Below are positions 37,977 through 47,588 of a DNA stretch of 64,000 nt, one piece after another; position 1 is the stretch's first letter, and every line of letters starts with the position of its first letter. Below the pieces are notes generated by a model. The model had not been told where the DNA came from. It did not search any database and saw only the letters and a program-made list of their open reading frames with translations. The position numbers were made by a program, and so were the translations under genes. The stretch lies in contig NZ_CP159578.1 of NCBI RefSeq assembly GCF_040536835.1, positions 4,216,001-4,280,000 on the forward strand, in the 5' to 3' direction. The DNA comes from Salinicola endophyticus. Lineage in GTDB: Bacteria > Pseudomonadota > Gammaproteobacteria > Pseudomonadales > Halomonadaceae.

Positions 37977-39683
37977 ATGTCCGCCACCGCCGAGTTCTTC
38001 GCCGCCCGCGATTTCCTGCTCGCCCAGCGCGAGGACTACACCCGTGCCTACCAGGATTTCCGCTGGCCACGCCTGACCCACTTCAACTGGGCCCTGGATG
38101 TCTTCGACGTTCAAGCCGCGGGCAATACCCGCACCGCGCTGTGGCTGGTGGACGAAGACGGCGGTGAGCTCAAGCGCTCGTTCGACGACATGCGCCGGCG
38201 CTCCAACCAGCTCGCCAACCATCTGCGCGCCCAGGGGGTGAAGCGCGGCGACGCCCTGCTGCTGATGCTGGATAACGTGGTCGAGCTGTGGGAGACCCTG
38301 CTCGCGGCGATCAAGCTCGGCGCGGTGATCGTGCCGGCGACCACGCTGCTGGCGGCGCAGGACCTGCCCGACCGCCTGCAGCGCGGCAATATCCGCCATC
38401 TGGTGGTAGGTCAGGCGCACACGGCCAAGTTCGACGGGCTCGACCCCGGCCTGACACGAATCGCCGTGGGCGACACGGTGCCCGGCTGGCAGGCCTACGA
38501 CGACGCCTTCGACGCCGATGACAGCTTCACCCCGGACGCCCCGACCCGGGCCGACGAGCCGCTGCTGCTCTACTTCACCTCCGGCACCACCTCGCGGCCC
38601 AAGCTGGTGGTACACACCCATCAGAGCTATCCGCTGGGGTCGCTCTCGACCCTCTACTGGATCGGCCTGCGCCCGGACGACATCCACTACAACATCAGCT
38701 CGCCGGGCTGGGCCAAGCACGCCTGGTCCAACGTCTTCGCGCCCTGGAACGCCGGCTGCACCATCTTCGTCTATCGCGCCGCGCGCTTCTCCGCCGCGGC
38801 GACCCTGGACGCCATCGCGCGCTACGGGGTCACCACCCTGTGCGCCCCGCCGACGGTGTGGCGGCATCTGATCCAGGAGGATCTGGCCAGCTACCGAACC
38901 CAGCTGCGCGCGCTGGTCGGCGCCGGCGAACCGCTCAACCCCGAAGTGATCGAGCGAGTGCGCCGGGCCTGGAAGCTGGAGATTCGCGACGGCTACGGCC
39001 AGACCGAGACCACCGCCCAGATCGGCAACCCGCCGGGGCAGCCGATGCGCGCCGGTTCGATGGGGCGGCCGCTGCCGGGGTATCGCATCGCGCTGCTCGA
39101 CGCCGATGGCCAGGAGCGCGACGAGGGCGAGATCGCGATCCGCCTCGACGAGCGCCCGGTGGGCCTGATGCAGGAGTACCGCGACGACGCCGCGCGCATG
39201 CGCCAGGTGCTCGACGAGGGCTACTACCGCACCGGCGATGTCGCCCGCCGCGACGCCGACGGCTACTACTGGTACATCGGCCGCGCCGACGACGTGTTCA
39301 AGAGCTCCGACTACCGCATCAGCCCGTTCGAGCTGGAGTCGCTGCTGATCGAGCATGAAGCAGTCGCCGAGGCCGCCGTGGTGCCCGCCCCCGACGAGCT
39401 GCGTCTCAACGTGCCCAAGGCGTATCTGACCCTGCGCCAGGGCTTCGAACCCGACCGCGATACCGCGCTCTCGATCCTGCGCTTCGCCGCCGCGCGGCTG
39501 GCCCCCTACCAGCGTATCCGCCGGCTCGAATTCTTCGAACTGCCCAAGACCATCTCCGGCAAGATTCGCCGGGTCGAGCTGCGCGCCCATGCAGCGACGG
39601 CCGCCGCCGACCCGAATGGCACCCACGACGAGTACCGCGAGAGCGACTTTCCCGAACTGCGCCAGCCGCCCGGCACCCCCTGA
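37977..39683 (+). CDS. AMP-dependent acyl-CoA synthetase (medium/branched-chain type)
   Basis: 568-residue adenylate-forming ligase. The ATP motif reads YFTSGTTSRPKLVVHTH, with SRPK in place of the commoner GxPK. DGYGQTETT (A5), YRTGDVARRD (A7) and the C-terminal lysine region ELPKTISGKIRR (A10) are present. NFNWALDVF-like opening segments suggest the medium-chain acyl-CoA synthetase branch. Last gene of the valine-type unit (34.8-39.7 kb). It presumably activates a branched short-chain acid taken up from outside. Substrate unknown. Confidence 0.85.
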   Translation: MSATAEFFAARDFLLAQREDYTRAYQDFRWPRLTHFNWALDVFDVQAAGNTRTALWLVDEDGGELKRSFDDMRRRSNQLANHLRAQGVKRGDALLLMLDNVVELWETLLAAIKLGAVIVPATTLLAAQDLPDRLQRGNIRHLVVGQAHTAKFDGLDPGLTRIAVGDTVPGWQAYDDAFDADDSFTPDAPTRADEPLLLYFTSGTTSRPKLVVHTHQSYPLGSLSTLYWIGLRPDDIHYNISSPGWAKHAWSNVFAPWNAGCTIFVYRAARFSAAATLDAIARYGVTTLCAPPTVWRHLIQEDLASYRTQLRALVGAGEPLNPEVIERVRRAWKLEIRDGYGQTETTAQIGNPPGQPMRAGSMGRPLPGYRIALLDADGQERDEGEIAIRLDERPVGLMQEYRDDAARMRQVLDEGYYRTGDVARRDADGYYWYIGRADDVFKSSDYRISPFELESLLIEHEAVAEAAVVPAPDELRLNVPKAYLTLRQGFEPDRDTALSILRFAAARLAPYQRIRRLEFFELPKTISGKIRRVELRAHAATAAADPNGTHDEYRESDFPELRQPPGTP

Positions 39684-39712
39684 CCCTGCACCGCGGCGCG
39701 TCCACCGCCACG

Positions 39713-39760
39713 CTAGGGTTTGAAAACGCTAAGGTTTGAAAACACTAGGGTTTGAAAAAA
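39713..39760. repeat. Three tandem 16-bp repeats
   Basis: CTAGGGTTTGAAAACG, CTAAGGTTTGAAAACA and CTAGGGTTTGAAAAAA in direct succession. The unit resembles the outer end of the palindromic repeat family (TAGGGTTTGTACGAAAA). Confidence 0.75.
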
Positions 39761-39789
39761 AGTCAGCGCGCGCAGGTCGTTTTTTACAC
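39746..39789. repeat. Internally deleted copy of the palindromic repeat
   Basis: The left end TAGGGTTTGAAAAAAAGTC is followed directly by a right-end-like GCGCGCAGGTCGTTTTTTAC. The same two ends are about 100 bases apart in the 55.2-kb copy. It is located just upstream of the SDR gene's ribosome site. Confidence 0.5.
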
Positions 39790-39808
39790 AGCCCAAGGAG
39801 CTTTACGC

Positions 39809-40579
39809 ATGCAACTGGCCGACCACACCTTCATCGTCACCGGCGGCGGCTCCGGCCTGGGCGCCGCCACCGCCCAGCGGCTGGTGGCGGCCGGCGCCCG
39901 CGTGACCCTGGCCGACCATGACGAGGCAGCGGCGCAGGCCCACGCCGAGTCGCTGGGGGCGAACGCCCTGGCGGTGACCGCCGATGTCACCCAGGCGGCG
40001 GATGCCGAGCGGGTGATCGCCGCCACCCGCGACCACTTCGGTGCTCTCCACGGGCTGATCAACTGCGCCGGGGTGGCGCCGGCAGAGAAGATACACGGCA
40101 AGCGCGGCGTGCACGATCTCGAACGCTTCCGCCGGGTGGTCGACATCAATCTGATCGGCACCTTCAACATGCTGCGCCTGGCGGTGGCGGCGATGCAGGA
40201 GAACCCGGCGACGGAGGACGACGGCGAGCGCGGGGTGGTGATCAACACCGCCTCGGTGGCGGCCTACGAAGGCCAGATCGGCCAGGCCGCCTACGCCGCC
40301 TCCAAGGCCGGCGTGGTCGGGCTGACCCTGCCCGCCGCCCGCGAGCTGGCCAGCTCGGGCATCCGGGTGATGGCGATCGCCCCCGGCATCTTCGACACCG
40401 CCATGATGCAGGGCATGCCGGAGGAGGTGCGCGAGAGCCTCAACGCCAAGGTGCCGTTCCCGCCGCGCATGGGCCACGCCGAGGAGTACGCCGCGCTCGC
40501 CTGCCAGATCCTCGAAAACCGCTATCTCAATGGCGAGGTGATTCGTCTGGATGGCGGCATTCGCATGAGTGCGCGGTGA
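39809..40579 (+). CDS. SDR family dehydrogenase, likely 3-hydroxy-2-methylbutyryl-CoA dehydrogenase
   Basis: 256-residue short-chain dehydrogenase. The start at 39809 follows AAGGAG with eight-base spacing; the frame runs 19 residues further up through repeat sequence. The NAD motif TGGGSGLG, the NCAG strand and the catalytic Tyr-Lys in [13 protein letters not shown] are present. [20 protein letters not shown] and [19 protein letters not shown] are typical of the HSD17B10-like enzymes that oxidise 2-methyl-3-hydroxybutyryl-CoA in isoleucine breakdown. The thiolase needed for the next step is the next gene. Confidence 0.87.
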   Translation: MQLADHTFIVTGGGSGLGAATAQRLVAAGARVTLADHDEAAAQAHAESLGANALAVTADVTQAADAERVIAATRDHFGALHGLINCAGVAPAEKIHGKRGVHDLERFRRVVDINLIGTFNMLRLAVAAMQENPATEDDGERGVVINTASVAAYEGQIGQAAYAASKAGVVGLTLPAARELASSGIRVMAIAPGIFDTAMMQGMPEEVRESLNAKVPFPPRMGHAEEYAALACQILENRYLNGEVIRLDGGIRMSAR

Positions 40580-40589
40580 AAAACGACTG

Positions 40590-40787
40590 AGAGGGTGTTT
40601 ACAAATTCGACGAGCGAAGACAAGACAAGGCGAAATCGGCCGAAAAAGCGGAGTTTACAAGGGGTAAATGAGTATTTTACTCGCTCCGCTCGCCCTTCGG
40701 GCCGTCCTTCGGACGTTCTGAACTTAGTTCAGTGAGGTCGATTTCAACGCCGTATTGTCGAGCGCAGGCATTTTGTAAGCACCCTCT
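40590..40787. repeat. Palindromic repeat, copy 2 (with extra hairpin insert)
   Basis: Ends GAGGGTGTTTACAAA and TTTTGTAAGCACCCTC. The shared core GCGGAGTTTACAAGGGGTAAATGAG is interrupted by roughly 58 extra bases holding three short perfect hairpins (40692-40702, 40703-40715, 40718-40732). It lies between the SDR and thiolase genes. Confidence 0.8.
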
Positions 40788-40823
40788 GAGCATCGATCCC
40801 TCACCTGTATGGGAGAGCAGCCT

Positions 40824-42014
40824 ATGAACACCCCGGACCCGATCGTCATCGTCGGCGCCAAGCGCACGCCGATGGGCGCTTTCCAGGGCGCCCTGGGCGG
40901 GCTTAACTGCCCGCAGCTGGGCGCGGCGGCGATTCGCGGCGCCCTCGAACAGGCCCGGCTGGGCCCCGACAGCCTCGACGAGCTGATCATGGGCTGCGTG
41001 CTCCCCGCCGGGCAGGGCCAGGCGCCGGCGCGCCAGGCGGCACTCGGCGCGGGCCTGGCCGAGTCGACGCCCTGCACCACCGTCAACAAGATGTGCGGCT
41101 CCGGCATGAAGGCGGTGATGCAGGCGTTCGACACGCTGTCGCTGGGTCACGCCGCCCACGCCATCGCCGGCGGCATGGAGAGCATGAGCAACGCCCCCTA
41201 CCTGCTGCCCAAGGCGCGCGCCGGGCTGCGCATGGGGCATGCCCAGGTGCTCGATCACATGTTCCTCGACGGGCTCGAGGACGCCTACGAGCCGGGGCGG
41301 CTGATGGGCACCTATGCCGAGGATTGCGCCCAGGCCTTCGGCTTCGGCCGCGAGGCCCAGGACGCCTACGCCATCGCCTCGCTGACCCGCGCGCGCCAGG
41401 CGATCGAGAGCGGTGTCTTTCGGGATGAGATCGTCGCCCTCGACGCCCCCACCGGCCGCGACACCCGCCGGGTCGACCAGGACGAACAGCCGCACAAGGC
41501 CAATCTCGAACGTATCCCCCAGCTCAAGCCCGCCTTTCGCGAGGGCGGCAGCGTCACCGCGGCCAACGCCAGCTCGATCTCGGATGGTGCCGCGGCGCTG
41601 GTGCTGATGCGCCAGCGCGAGGCCGAGCGCCAGGGGCTGACCCCGCTGGCGCGCCTGCACGGCCACGCCAGCCACGCCATGCGCCCGGGCGATTTCCCGG
41701 TGGCGCCGATCCACGCGGTGCGCAAGCTGTACGAGCGGCTCGGCTGGTCGCGGGAGAGCGTCGAGCTCTACGAGATCAACGAAGCCTTCGCGGTGGTGGC
41801 GATGGCGGCCATGCGTGAGCTCGATCTCGACCACGAACGGATCAATGTGCACGGCGGCGCCTGCGCCCTGGGCCACCCGATCGGCGCCTCCGGCGCGCGC
41901 ATTGTGGTCACGCTGCTCAACGCGCTCGCCCATCACGACCTGACCCGGGGCGTGGCGGCGATCTGCATCGGCGGCGGCGAGGCCACGGCGGTAGGTATCG
42001 AACGGCTGCGCTAG
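40824..42014 (+). CDS. Acetyl-CoA acyltransferase (thiolase)
   Basis: 396 residues from the ATG at 40824 with GGGAG upstream. Catalytic cysteine in [11 protein letters not shown]; the second active-site segment [16 protein letters not shown]; the C-terminal cysteine in CIGGGEATA. It belongs to the biosynthetic/degradative acetyl-CoA acetyltransferase group. After the SDR it can cleave 2-methylacetoacetyl-CoA to acetyl-CoA and propionyl-CoA (isoleucine), or split acetoacetyl-CoA arising from leucine. It is separated from the SDR by repeat copy 2. Confidence 0.92.
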   Translation: MNTPDPIVIVGAKRTPMGAFQGALGGLNCPQLGAAAIRGALEQARLGPDSLDELIMGCVLPAGQGQAPARQAALGAGLAESTPCTTVNKMCGSGMKAVMQAFDTLSLGHAAHAIAGGMESMSNAPYLLPKARAGLRMGHAQVLDHMFLDGLEDAYEPGRLMGTYAEDCAQAFGFGREAQDAYAIASLTRARQAIESGVFRDEIVALDAPTGRDTRRVDQDEQPHKANLERIPQLKPAFREGGSVTAANASSISDGAAALVLMRQREAERQGLTPLARLHGHASHAMRPGDFPVAPIHAVRKLYERLGWSRESVELYEINEAFAVVAMAAMRELDLDHERINVHGGACALGHPIGASGARIVVTLLNALAHHDLTRGVAAICIGGGEATAVGIERLR

Positions 42015-42069
42015 GCGCGGCCTGAAAAGCGCGGCCGTTCAGGACAACGACAAGAAGAGAGGAAGAGAG

Positions 42070-43815
42070 ATGCACAGCCACGACCCGGGCGCCTCGGCGC
42101 ATGCTCAAGCCCCAGCGCCCAGCTACGTCAGCGGCACCAGCGAGCAGCCGCTGCTGGGCCTGACCATCGGCGACTGTCTCGACGCCGCCGCCAGCGACTG
42201 CCCCGACCGCGAGGCGCTGGTGAGCTGCCATCAGAATCTGCGCTACACCTACGCAGAGCTGCGCGACGAGGCGGACCGCATCGCCCGCGCCCTGCTGGCG
42301 CTGGGGGTCGAGCGCGGCGACCGGGTGGGTATCTGGTCACTCAACTGTGCGGAGTGGGCGCTCACCCAGCTGGCAAGCGCCAAGCTCGGCGCGATCCTGG
42401 TCAACCTCAACCCGGCCTATCGGGCGCGCGAGCTGGAGCACGCGCTGCTGCAGTCAGGGCTCTCGGTACTGGTGCTGCAGGGCGCCCATCGGGCCGGCGG
42501 CGAGATCCGCTCCCACTACGTCGACATCCTCTGCCAGCTCGCCCCGGAGCTGCGCGACGCCCCCGCTCCTAACGAAGAGCAGCGCCGACTCGACTGCGCC
42601 AGCCTGCCCCAACTCAAGCAGGTGGTGTGTCTCGACCCCGAGCTCGCCACCCCGGGCATGTGGCGCTGGGACGAGCTGCACGCCCTCGCCGAGGCGGTGC
42701 CCGCCGAGCGGCTGGCAGCGCTGCAGGGCGAGCTGCAGTTCGACGACCCGATCAACATCCAGTACACCTCCGGCACCACCGGTGCGCCCAAGGGGGTGAC
42801 GCTGACCCACCACAACATTCTCAACAACGGCTACTTCGTCGGCGCCGGGATGAACCTGCAGCCGGCACAACGCGTGGTGATCCCGGTGCCGCTCTACCAC
42901 TGCTTCGGCATGGTGATGGGCAACCTGGCATGTCTCACCCACCGCGCCACCATGATCTACCCCAACGCCGCCTTCGACCCGGCGGCCACCCTGCGTGCGG
43001 TGGAAGCCGAGCGCGCCGACGCCCTCTACGGCGTGCCCACCATGTTTATCGCCGAGCTCGAACACCCCGAGTTCGCCAACTTCGATCTCTCCAGCCTGCG
43101 CACCGGCATCATGGCCGGCTCCAACTGCCCGGTGGAGGTGATGAAACGGGTGATCGAGCGCATGCACATGGAAGCGGTCACCATCGCCTACGGCATGACC
43201 GAAACCAGCCCGGTGAGTCTGCAGACGCGCACCGACGCGCCGCTGGAGAAGCGCGTCTCCACCGTCGGCACCATTCATCCGCACCTGGAGGTGAAGATCA
43301 TCGACCCGGCCAGCGGCCAGGTGCTCCCGCGCGGCACCAGCGGCGAACTCTGCACCCGCGGCTACAGCGTAATGCAGGGCTACTGGGACAACGACACCGC
43401 CACCCGCCAGGCGATCGACACCCACGGCTGGATGCACAGCGGCGACCTGGCGATGATGGACGACGACGGCTATGTGGCGATCACCGGGCGCATCAAGGAC
43501 ATGATCATCCGCGGCGGCGAGAACCTCTACCCGCGCGAGATCGAGGAGTTTCTCTACACCCACCCGGCAATCTCCGACGCCCAGGTGTTCGGCGTACCGG
43601 ATGCCCGCTACGGCGAGGCGGTGGCGGTGTGGATACGCCTGGTGGAGGGCGCCGAACTCGACGCCGAAGGCGTGCGCGCCTACTGCCGCGAGCGCATCGC
43701 CCACCACAAGATTCCGCGCTACGTGAAGTTCGTCGACGACTTCCCGATGACCGTCAGCGGCAAGGTGCAGAAGTTCCGCATGCGCCAGGCGATGAGCGAC
43801 GAACTGGAGCACTGA
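42070..43815 (+). CDS. AMP-binding acyl-CoA ligase (ACSF2-like)
   Basis: 581 residues. Adenylation motifs QYTSGTTGAPKGVTLTHHN, AYGMTETSPVS, HSGDLAMMDDDGY and the final lysine in MTVSGKVQKFRMR. PLYHCFGMVMGNLACLTH and the GRIKDMIIRGGENLYPREIEE block match the ACSF2/FadK-like medium-chain ligases that are common in leu/ile/val and terpenoid utilisation clusters. The start follows GAAGAGAGG. Likely cotranscribed with the thiolase. Substrate not determinable. Confidence 0.87.
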   Translation: MHSHDPGASAHAQAPAPSYVSGTSEQPLLGLTIGDCLDAAASDCPDREALVSCHQNLRYTYAELRDEADRIARALLALGVERGDRVGIWSLNCAEWALTQLASAKLGAILVNLNPAYRARELEHALLQSGLSVLVLQGAHRAGGEIRSHYVDILCQLAPELRDAPAPNEEQRRLDCASLPQLKQVVCLDPELATPGMWRWDELHALAEAVPAERLAALQGELQFDDPINIQYTSGTTGAPKGVTLTHHNILNNGYFVGAGMNLQPAQRVVIPVPLYHCFGMVMGNLACLTHRATMIYPNAAFDPAATLRAVEAERADALYGVPTMFIAELEHPEFANFDLSSLRTGIMAGSNCPVEVMKRVIERMHMEAVTIAYGMTETSPVSLQTRTDAPLEKRVSTVGTIHPHLEVKIIDPASGQVLPRGTSGELCTRGYSVMQGYWDNDTATRQAIDTHGWMHSGDLAMMDDDGYVAITGRIKDMIIRGGENLYPREIEEFLYTHPAISDAQVFGVPDARYGEAVAVWIRLVEGAELDAEGVRAYCRERIAHHKIPRYVKFVDDFPMTVSGKVQKFRMRQAMSDELEH

Positions 43816-43833
43816 AAGCCGAGGCGGCCTCTG

Positions 43834-44259
43834 TCAGGCCGCCTTGACCACCGCCATGGTCAACCGCGACACGCACACCAGCCGGCCACGCTCGTCCTCG
43901 ATACGGATCTCCCACAGCTGGGTGGTACTACCCAGATGTAGCGGCCGGGCACACCCTTCGACCCAGCCTTCACGCACCGCGCGCACGTGGTTGGCGTTGA
44001 TCTCCATGCCCACCGCCATCTTGCTCTCGTCGGCCAGACACAGGTTCGCCGCGATGCTACCCAGCGTCTCCGCCAGCACCACCGAGGCGCCGCCGTGGAG
44101 CAGGCCATAGGGCTGGTGGGTGCGCGCATCCACCGGCATGCGCCCGCGCAGGCAGTCGTCACCCAGCTCGGTGAACTCGATCCCGATATGCGCGACCAGC
44201 GTCTGCTGGCACTGGGTGGCGAGGTCTTCCAGGGAAGCGGAACGTTTCCAGATCGACAT
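43834..44259 (-). CDS. Hotdog-fold thioesterase (MenI/YbdB/PaaI-like)
   Basis: 141 residues from the ATG at 44259 (MSIWKRSASLEDL); 24 upstream residues in frame are not conserved. The hotdog helix motif QPYGLLHGGASVVLAETLGS carries the catalytic glutamate and glycine-rich turn seen in YbdB/YdiI-type 1,4-dihydroxy-2-naphthoyl-CoA or housekeeping acyl-CoA thioesterases. It is transcribed toward the ligase gene and faces away from the GntP permease; a LiuR-like operator lies between the two starts. Probable role: rescue of CoA from stalled intermediates. Confidence 0.87.
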   Translation of the reverse strand: MSIWKRSASLEDLATQCQQTLVAHIGIEFTELGDDCLRGRMPVDARTHQPYGLLHGGASVVLAETLGSIAANLCLADESKMAVGMEINANHVRAVREGWVEGCARPLHLGSTTQLWEIRIEDERGRLVCVSRLTMAVVKAA

Positions 44260-44332
44260 CGATGGTCTCCTTGATCGACAGATAGGGGCAGCGGGGAGTC
44301 TCCCCCTTTCGGCTAGTTGGCGCGACACCACG

Positions 44333-44348
44333 TTGACGTTAACGTTAA
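44333..44348. promoter_or_regulatory. LiuR-like operator between thioesterase and GntP permease
   Basis: TTGACGTTAACGTTAA, one mismatched pair from a perfect palindrome. It lies 73 bases before the thioesterase start and 136 before the permease start. Confidence 0.75.
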
Positions 44349-44484
44349 TCGATCTCTATGGTCATGTCGTCCCGTGCGGCATCGCGCCACGCGCGTCTCC
44401 CGCAGCGCTGACAACGTTCACAACCACAACAACGAGGCTCCGGCGTGCCTGCGCCATGAGCCCCCGACACAAGGGCCTGGCACC

Positions 44485-45882
44485 ATGAGTACCCTGGCTA
44501 TCGTCGTCTCGCTGATCCTGCTGATCGTCCTCGCCTATCGCGGTATCACCGTGCTGCTGCTGGCGCCGCTGATGGCGTCACTGGCGGTGCTGCTCTCCGG
44601 TGATGGCGGGCTGCTGCTGCCGATCTACACCGATACCTTCATGAAGGCGCTCGGCGGCTATCTGATCAAGTTCTTCCCGCTGTTCATCCTGGGCGCGCTG
44701 TTCGGCCAGCTGATGGCCGACTCCGGCGCCGCGCACGCCATCGCGCGCTGGATCATCAAGCGCCTCGGCACCCGCCATGTGGTGCTGACCGTGGTGCTGG
44801 CCTGCGCCATTCTCACCTATGGCGGCGTGTCGCTGTTCGTAGTGGCGTTCGCGGTCTTCCCCATCGGGGCGGCGCTGTTCCGCGAGACCGACACGCCCAA
44901 GCGGCTGATCCCCGGCGCCATCGCCCTGGGCTCGTTCACCTTCACCATGACCGCGCTCCCCGGCACGCCGGCGATCCAGAACGCGATCCCGATTCCGTTC
45001 TTCCACACCACCAGCTTCGCCGCACCCGGGCTCGGCATCATCGCCGGGGCGATGATGCTGGGGCTGGGTACCTGGTGGCTGCAGTCTCGGGCGAGCCGGG
45101 CGACGCGCCGGGGCGAGGGCTACGGCCAGCACCCCGACGAGCAGATCGAGCCCCTCGAGGCCGCGGCCGGCGTACCCGAGATCGGTACCCTGGCCGCCTT
45201 CACCCCGTTGGTGATGGTGATCGGCCTCAACGCCCTGTTGACCTACGCCATTCTGCCGGGTCTCGACTTCTCCGGGCTGCCGGAGGCGCGCTTCGGCACC
45301 CTCGACCCCGGCGCCATGCTCGGGCTGTGGGCGATCATCATCGCGCTGCTGGTGTCGTGCGCCTGGCTGGTCGTCAGCCGCTGGCGCCACTGGGCGGATC
45401 TCAAGGGCACCATCAACAAGGGCTGCTTCGGCTCGATGCTGCCGGTGTTCAACACCGCCTCCGAGGTCGGCTACGGCGCGGTGATCGCCAGCCTCGCCGG
45501 CTTCGTGGTCATCCGCGATGCGGTGCTGAGCCTGGCGCCGGGCAATCCACTGATCTCCGAGGCGGTGTCGATGAACGTGCTGGCGGCGGTCACCGGCTCC
45601 TCCTCCGGCGGCATGAGCATCGCCCTCAGCGTGCTCGGTGACGACTATCTGCGCATGGCCAATGCGGTCGGTCTCAACCCCGAGCTGATGCACCGGGTCG
45701 CCACCATCGCCGCCGGCGGCATGGATACCCTGCCCCACTCCGGCGCGGTGATCACGCTGCTGGCGATCTGCGGCCTCACCCATCGCCAGGCCTATCCCAA
45801 CATCGCCATGGTCACCATCGTGGTGCCGATGATCACGCTGGTCGCGGTGATCACCCTGGGCACCCTATTCGGGAGTTTCTGA
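44485..45882 (+). CDS. GntP family permease
   Basis: 465-residue polytopic transporter starting at 44485 (MSTLAIVVSLILLIVLAYRG); the upstream 56-residue extension crosses the operator and is rejected. About 12 hydrophobic helices. FTFTMTALPGTPAIQNAIP and GSSSGGMSIALSVLG are GntP-family re-entrant-loop-like segments. Members carry gluconate, fructuronate or, in other branches, short carboxylic and hydroxy acids. It heads an operon with an acyl-CoA ligase (four-base gap) and a MaoC hydratase and is preceded by a LiuR-like site. It probably imports a short branched carboxylic acid or oxoacid. Confidence 0.85.
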   Translation: MSTLAIVVSLILLIVLAYRGITVLLLAPLMASLAVLLSGDGGLLLPIYTDTFMKALGGYLIKFFPLFILGALFGQLMADSGAAHAIARWIIKRLGTRHVVLTVVLACAILTYGGVSLFVVAFAVFPIGAALFRETDTPKRLIPGAIALGSFTFTMTALPGTPAIQNAIPIPFFHTTSFAAPGLGIIAGAMMLGLGTWWLQSRASRATRRGEGYGQHPDEQIEPLEAAAGVPEIGTLAAFTPLVMVIGLNALLTYAILPGLDFSGLPEARFGTLDPGAMLGLWAIIIALLVSCAWLVVSRWRHWADLKGTINKGCFGSMLPVFNTASEVGYGAVIASLAGFVVIRDAVLSLAPGNPLISEAVSMNVLAAVTGSSSGGMSIALSVLGDDYLRMANAVGLNPELMHRVATIAAGGMDTLPHSGAVITLLAICGLTHRQAYPNIAMVTIVVPMITLVAVITLGTLFGSF

Positions 45883-45886
45883 GCCG

Positions 45887-47557
45887 ATGAATACCCCCGA
45901 CGCCAGCGCCCTGCTGCCGCCAGAGAGCGATTACGACCGCCTCCACGCCAACTTCGCATGGACGGTGCCGGCGCGCTTCAACATCGCCAGCGTCTGCTGC
46001 GACCGCTGGGCGGAGGACACCGAGCGCCTGGCGATGATCGAGATCGGTGACGACGGCAGCGCCCGCGAGATCACCTTCGCCGAGCTCCAGCGCGGTGCCA
46101 ACCGGCTGGCCAACAGCCTGGTCGCCCAGGGCGTTCAGCCCGGCGACCGGGTCGGGGTGCTGCTGCCCCAGCGCCATGAGACCGTGCTGGTGCATCTGGC
46201 CTGCTTCAAGCTGGGGGCGATTTCGGTGCCGCTGTTCAGCCTGTTCGGCCCCGAGGCGCTGCTCCACCGGCTTGCCGACTGCGGCATGCGCGCCATCGTC
46301 AGCGATGCCCGCGGCCTGGCGACGCTCGACGAGATCCGCCACCAGCTACCCACGCTGCAGGCGATCTACACCGTCGATGGCGTGCCCGAAGCGGGTAGGC
46401 CCACCTCTGACGCGCTCGACTTCCACGCCGAGCTGGCCGCTGCCAGCGAGGCCTTCGTCACCCGCGATACCCATCCCGACGACCCGGCGCTGATCATCTA
46501 CACCTCCGGCACCACCGGCAGCCCCAAGGGCGCGGTGCACGGCCACCGCGTGCTGCTGGGGCATCTGCCGGGGGTGGAGATGTCCCACAACCTGCTGCCG
46601 CAGCCCGGCGACCGCCTGTGGACGCCGGCCGACTGGGCCTGGATCGGCGGCCTGCTCGACGTGCTGCTGCCGGCGCTCTACCACGCGGTGCCGATCGTCG
46701 CCCACCGCATGCTCAAGTTCTCGCCGGAGGCGGCGTTCGCGCTGATCGAGCGCCACCGCGTGCGTAACCTGTTCCTGCCGCCGACCGCGCTCAAGCTGAT
46801 GCGTCGAGTCGAGCAGCCGCAACGCCGCTGGCAGCTCGACGTGCGCAGCGTCGCCAGCGGTGGCGAGTCGCTGGGGGAGGCGCTGCTGGCGTGGGGGCAG
46901 GAGACCTTCGGGCTCACCATCAACGAGTTCTACGGCCAGACCGAGTGCAACATGGTGCTCTCGGCCTGCGCGGCGCTCGGCGTGCACCGCCCGGGGGCGA
47001 TCGGCAAGGCGGTGCCGGGGCACGAGCTGGCGATCGTCGACGCCGAGGGCCGGCGGCTCGCCGATGGCGAGACCGGGCATATCGCGGTGCGCGCACCGGA
47101 CCCGGTGATGTTTCTGCACTACTGGCAGAAGCCGGAGGCGACCGCGGCCAAGTTCGCCGGCGAGTGGCTGCTGACCGGCGACATGGGCCGGCGCGATGCC
47201 GAGGGCTACTTCAGCTTTCTCAGCCGCGATGACGACGTCATCACCAGTGCCGGCTACCGCATCGGCCCCGCGCCGATCGAGAACTGCCTGCTGGGCCATC
47301 CGGCGGTGCGCATGGCCGCCGTGGTAGGCAAGCCTGACGAGCTGCGCACCGAGATCGTCGCTGCCTACGTGGTGCTCGCCGAAGGCTGGGACGCTTCCCC
47401 GGCGCTGGTGGAGACGCTGCAGCAGCACGTGCGCTCGCGCCTGGCGGCCCATGAGTACCCGCGCGAGATCCACTTCGTCGACGAATTCCCGATGACCGCC
47501 ACCGGCAAGATCGTGCGCAAGGCGCTGCGAACGCTGGATCGCGACGAGACCCCATGA
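45887..47557 (+). CDS. AMP-dependent acyl-CoA synthetase
   Basis: 556 residues. Adenylation motifs IYTSGTTGSPKGAVHGHR, EFYGQTECNM, LTGDMGRRDAEGY and FPMTATGKIVRKALR. WTPADWAWIGGLLDVLLPALYHAVP fits the medium-chain acyl-CoA synthetase/AcsM-like branch. Four bases after the permease stop, so the pair is a natural uptake-and-activation module for an external carboxylic acid. The third acyl-CoA ligase in this region; substrate specificity cannot be assigned. Confidence 0.87.
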   Translation: MNTPDASALLPPESDYDRLHANFAWTVPARFNIASVCCDRWAEDTERLAMIEIGDDGSAREITFAELQRGANRLANSLVAQGVQPGDRVGVLLPQRHETVLVHLACFKLGAISVPLFSLFGPEALLHRLADCGMRAIVSDARGLATLDEIRHQLPTLQAIYTVDGVPEAGRPTSDALDFHAELAAASEAFVTRDTHPDDPALIIYTSGTTGSPKGAVHGHRVLLGHLPGVEMSHNLLPQPGDRLWTPADWAWIGGLLDVLLPALYHAVPIVAHRMLKFSPEAAFALIERHRVRNLFLPPTALKLMRRVEQPQRRWQLDVRSVASGGESLGEALLAWGQETFGLTINEFYGQTECNMVLSACAALGVHRPGAIGKAVPGHELAIVDAEGRRLADGETGHIAVRAPDPVMFLHYWQKPEATAAKFAGEWLLTGDMGRRDAEGYFSFLSRDDDVITSAGYRIGPAPIENCLLGHPAVRMAAVVGKPDELRTEIVAAYVVLAEGWDASPALVETLQQHVRSRLAAHEYPREIHFVDEFPMTATGKIVRKALRTLDRDETP

Positions 47558-47588
47558 ACACGCCCCTTGCGAGCCCTGGAGTGATCGC

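Noticed and set aside
44317..44484. N-terminal 56-residue extension of the GntP permease
   Set aside because: It runs through the operator and promoter region; the ATG at 44485 starts the first membrane helix.
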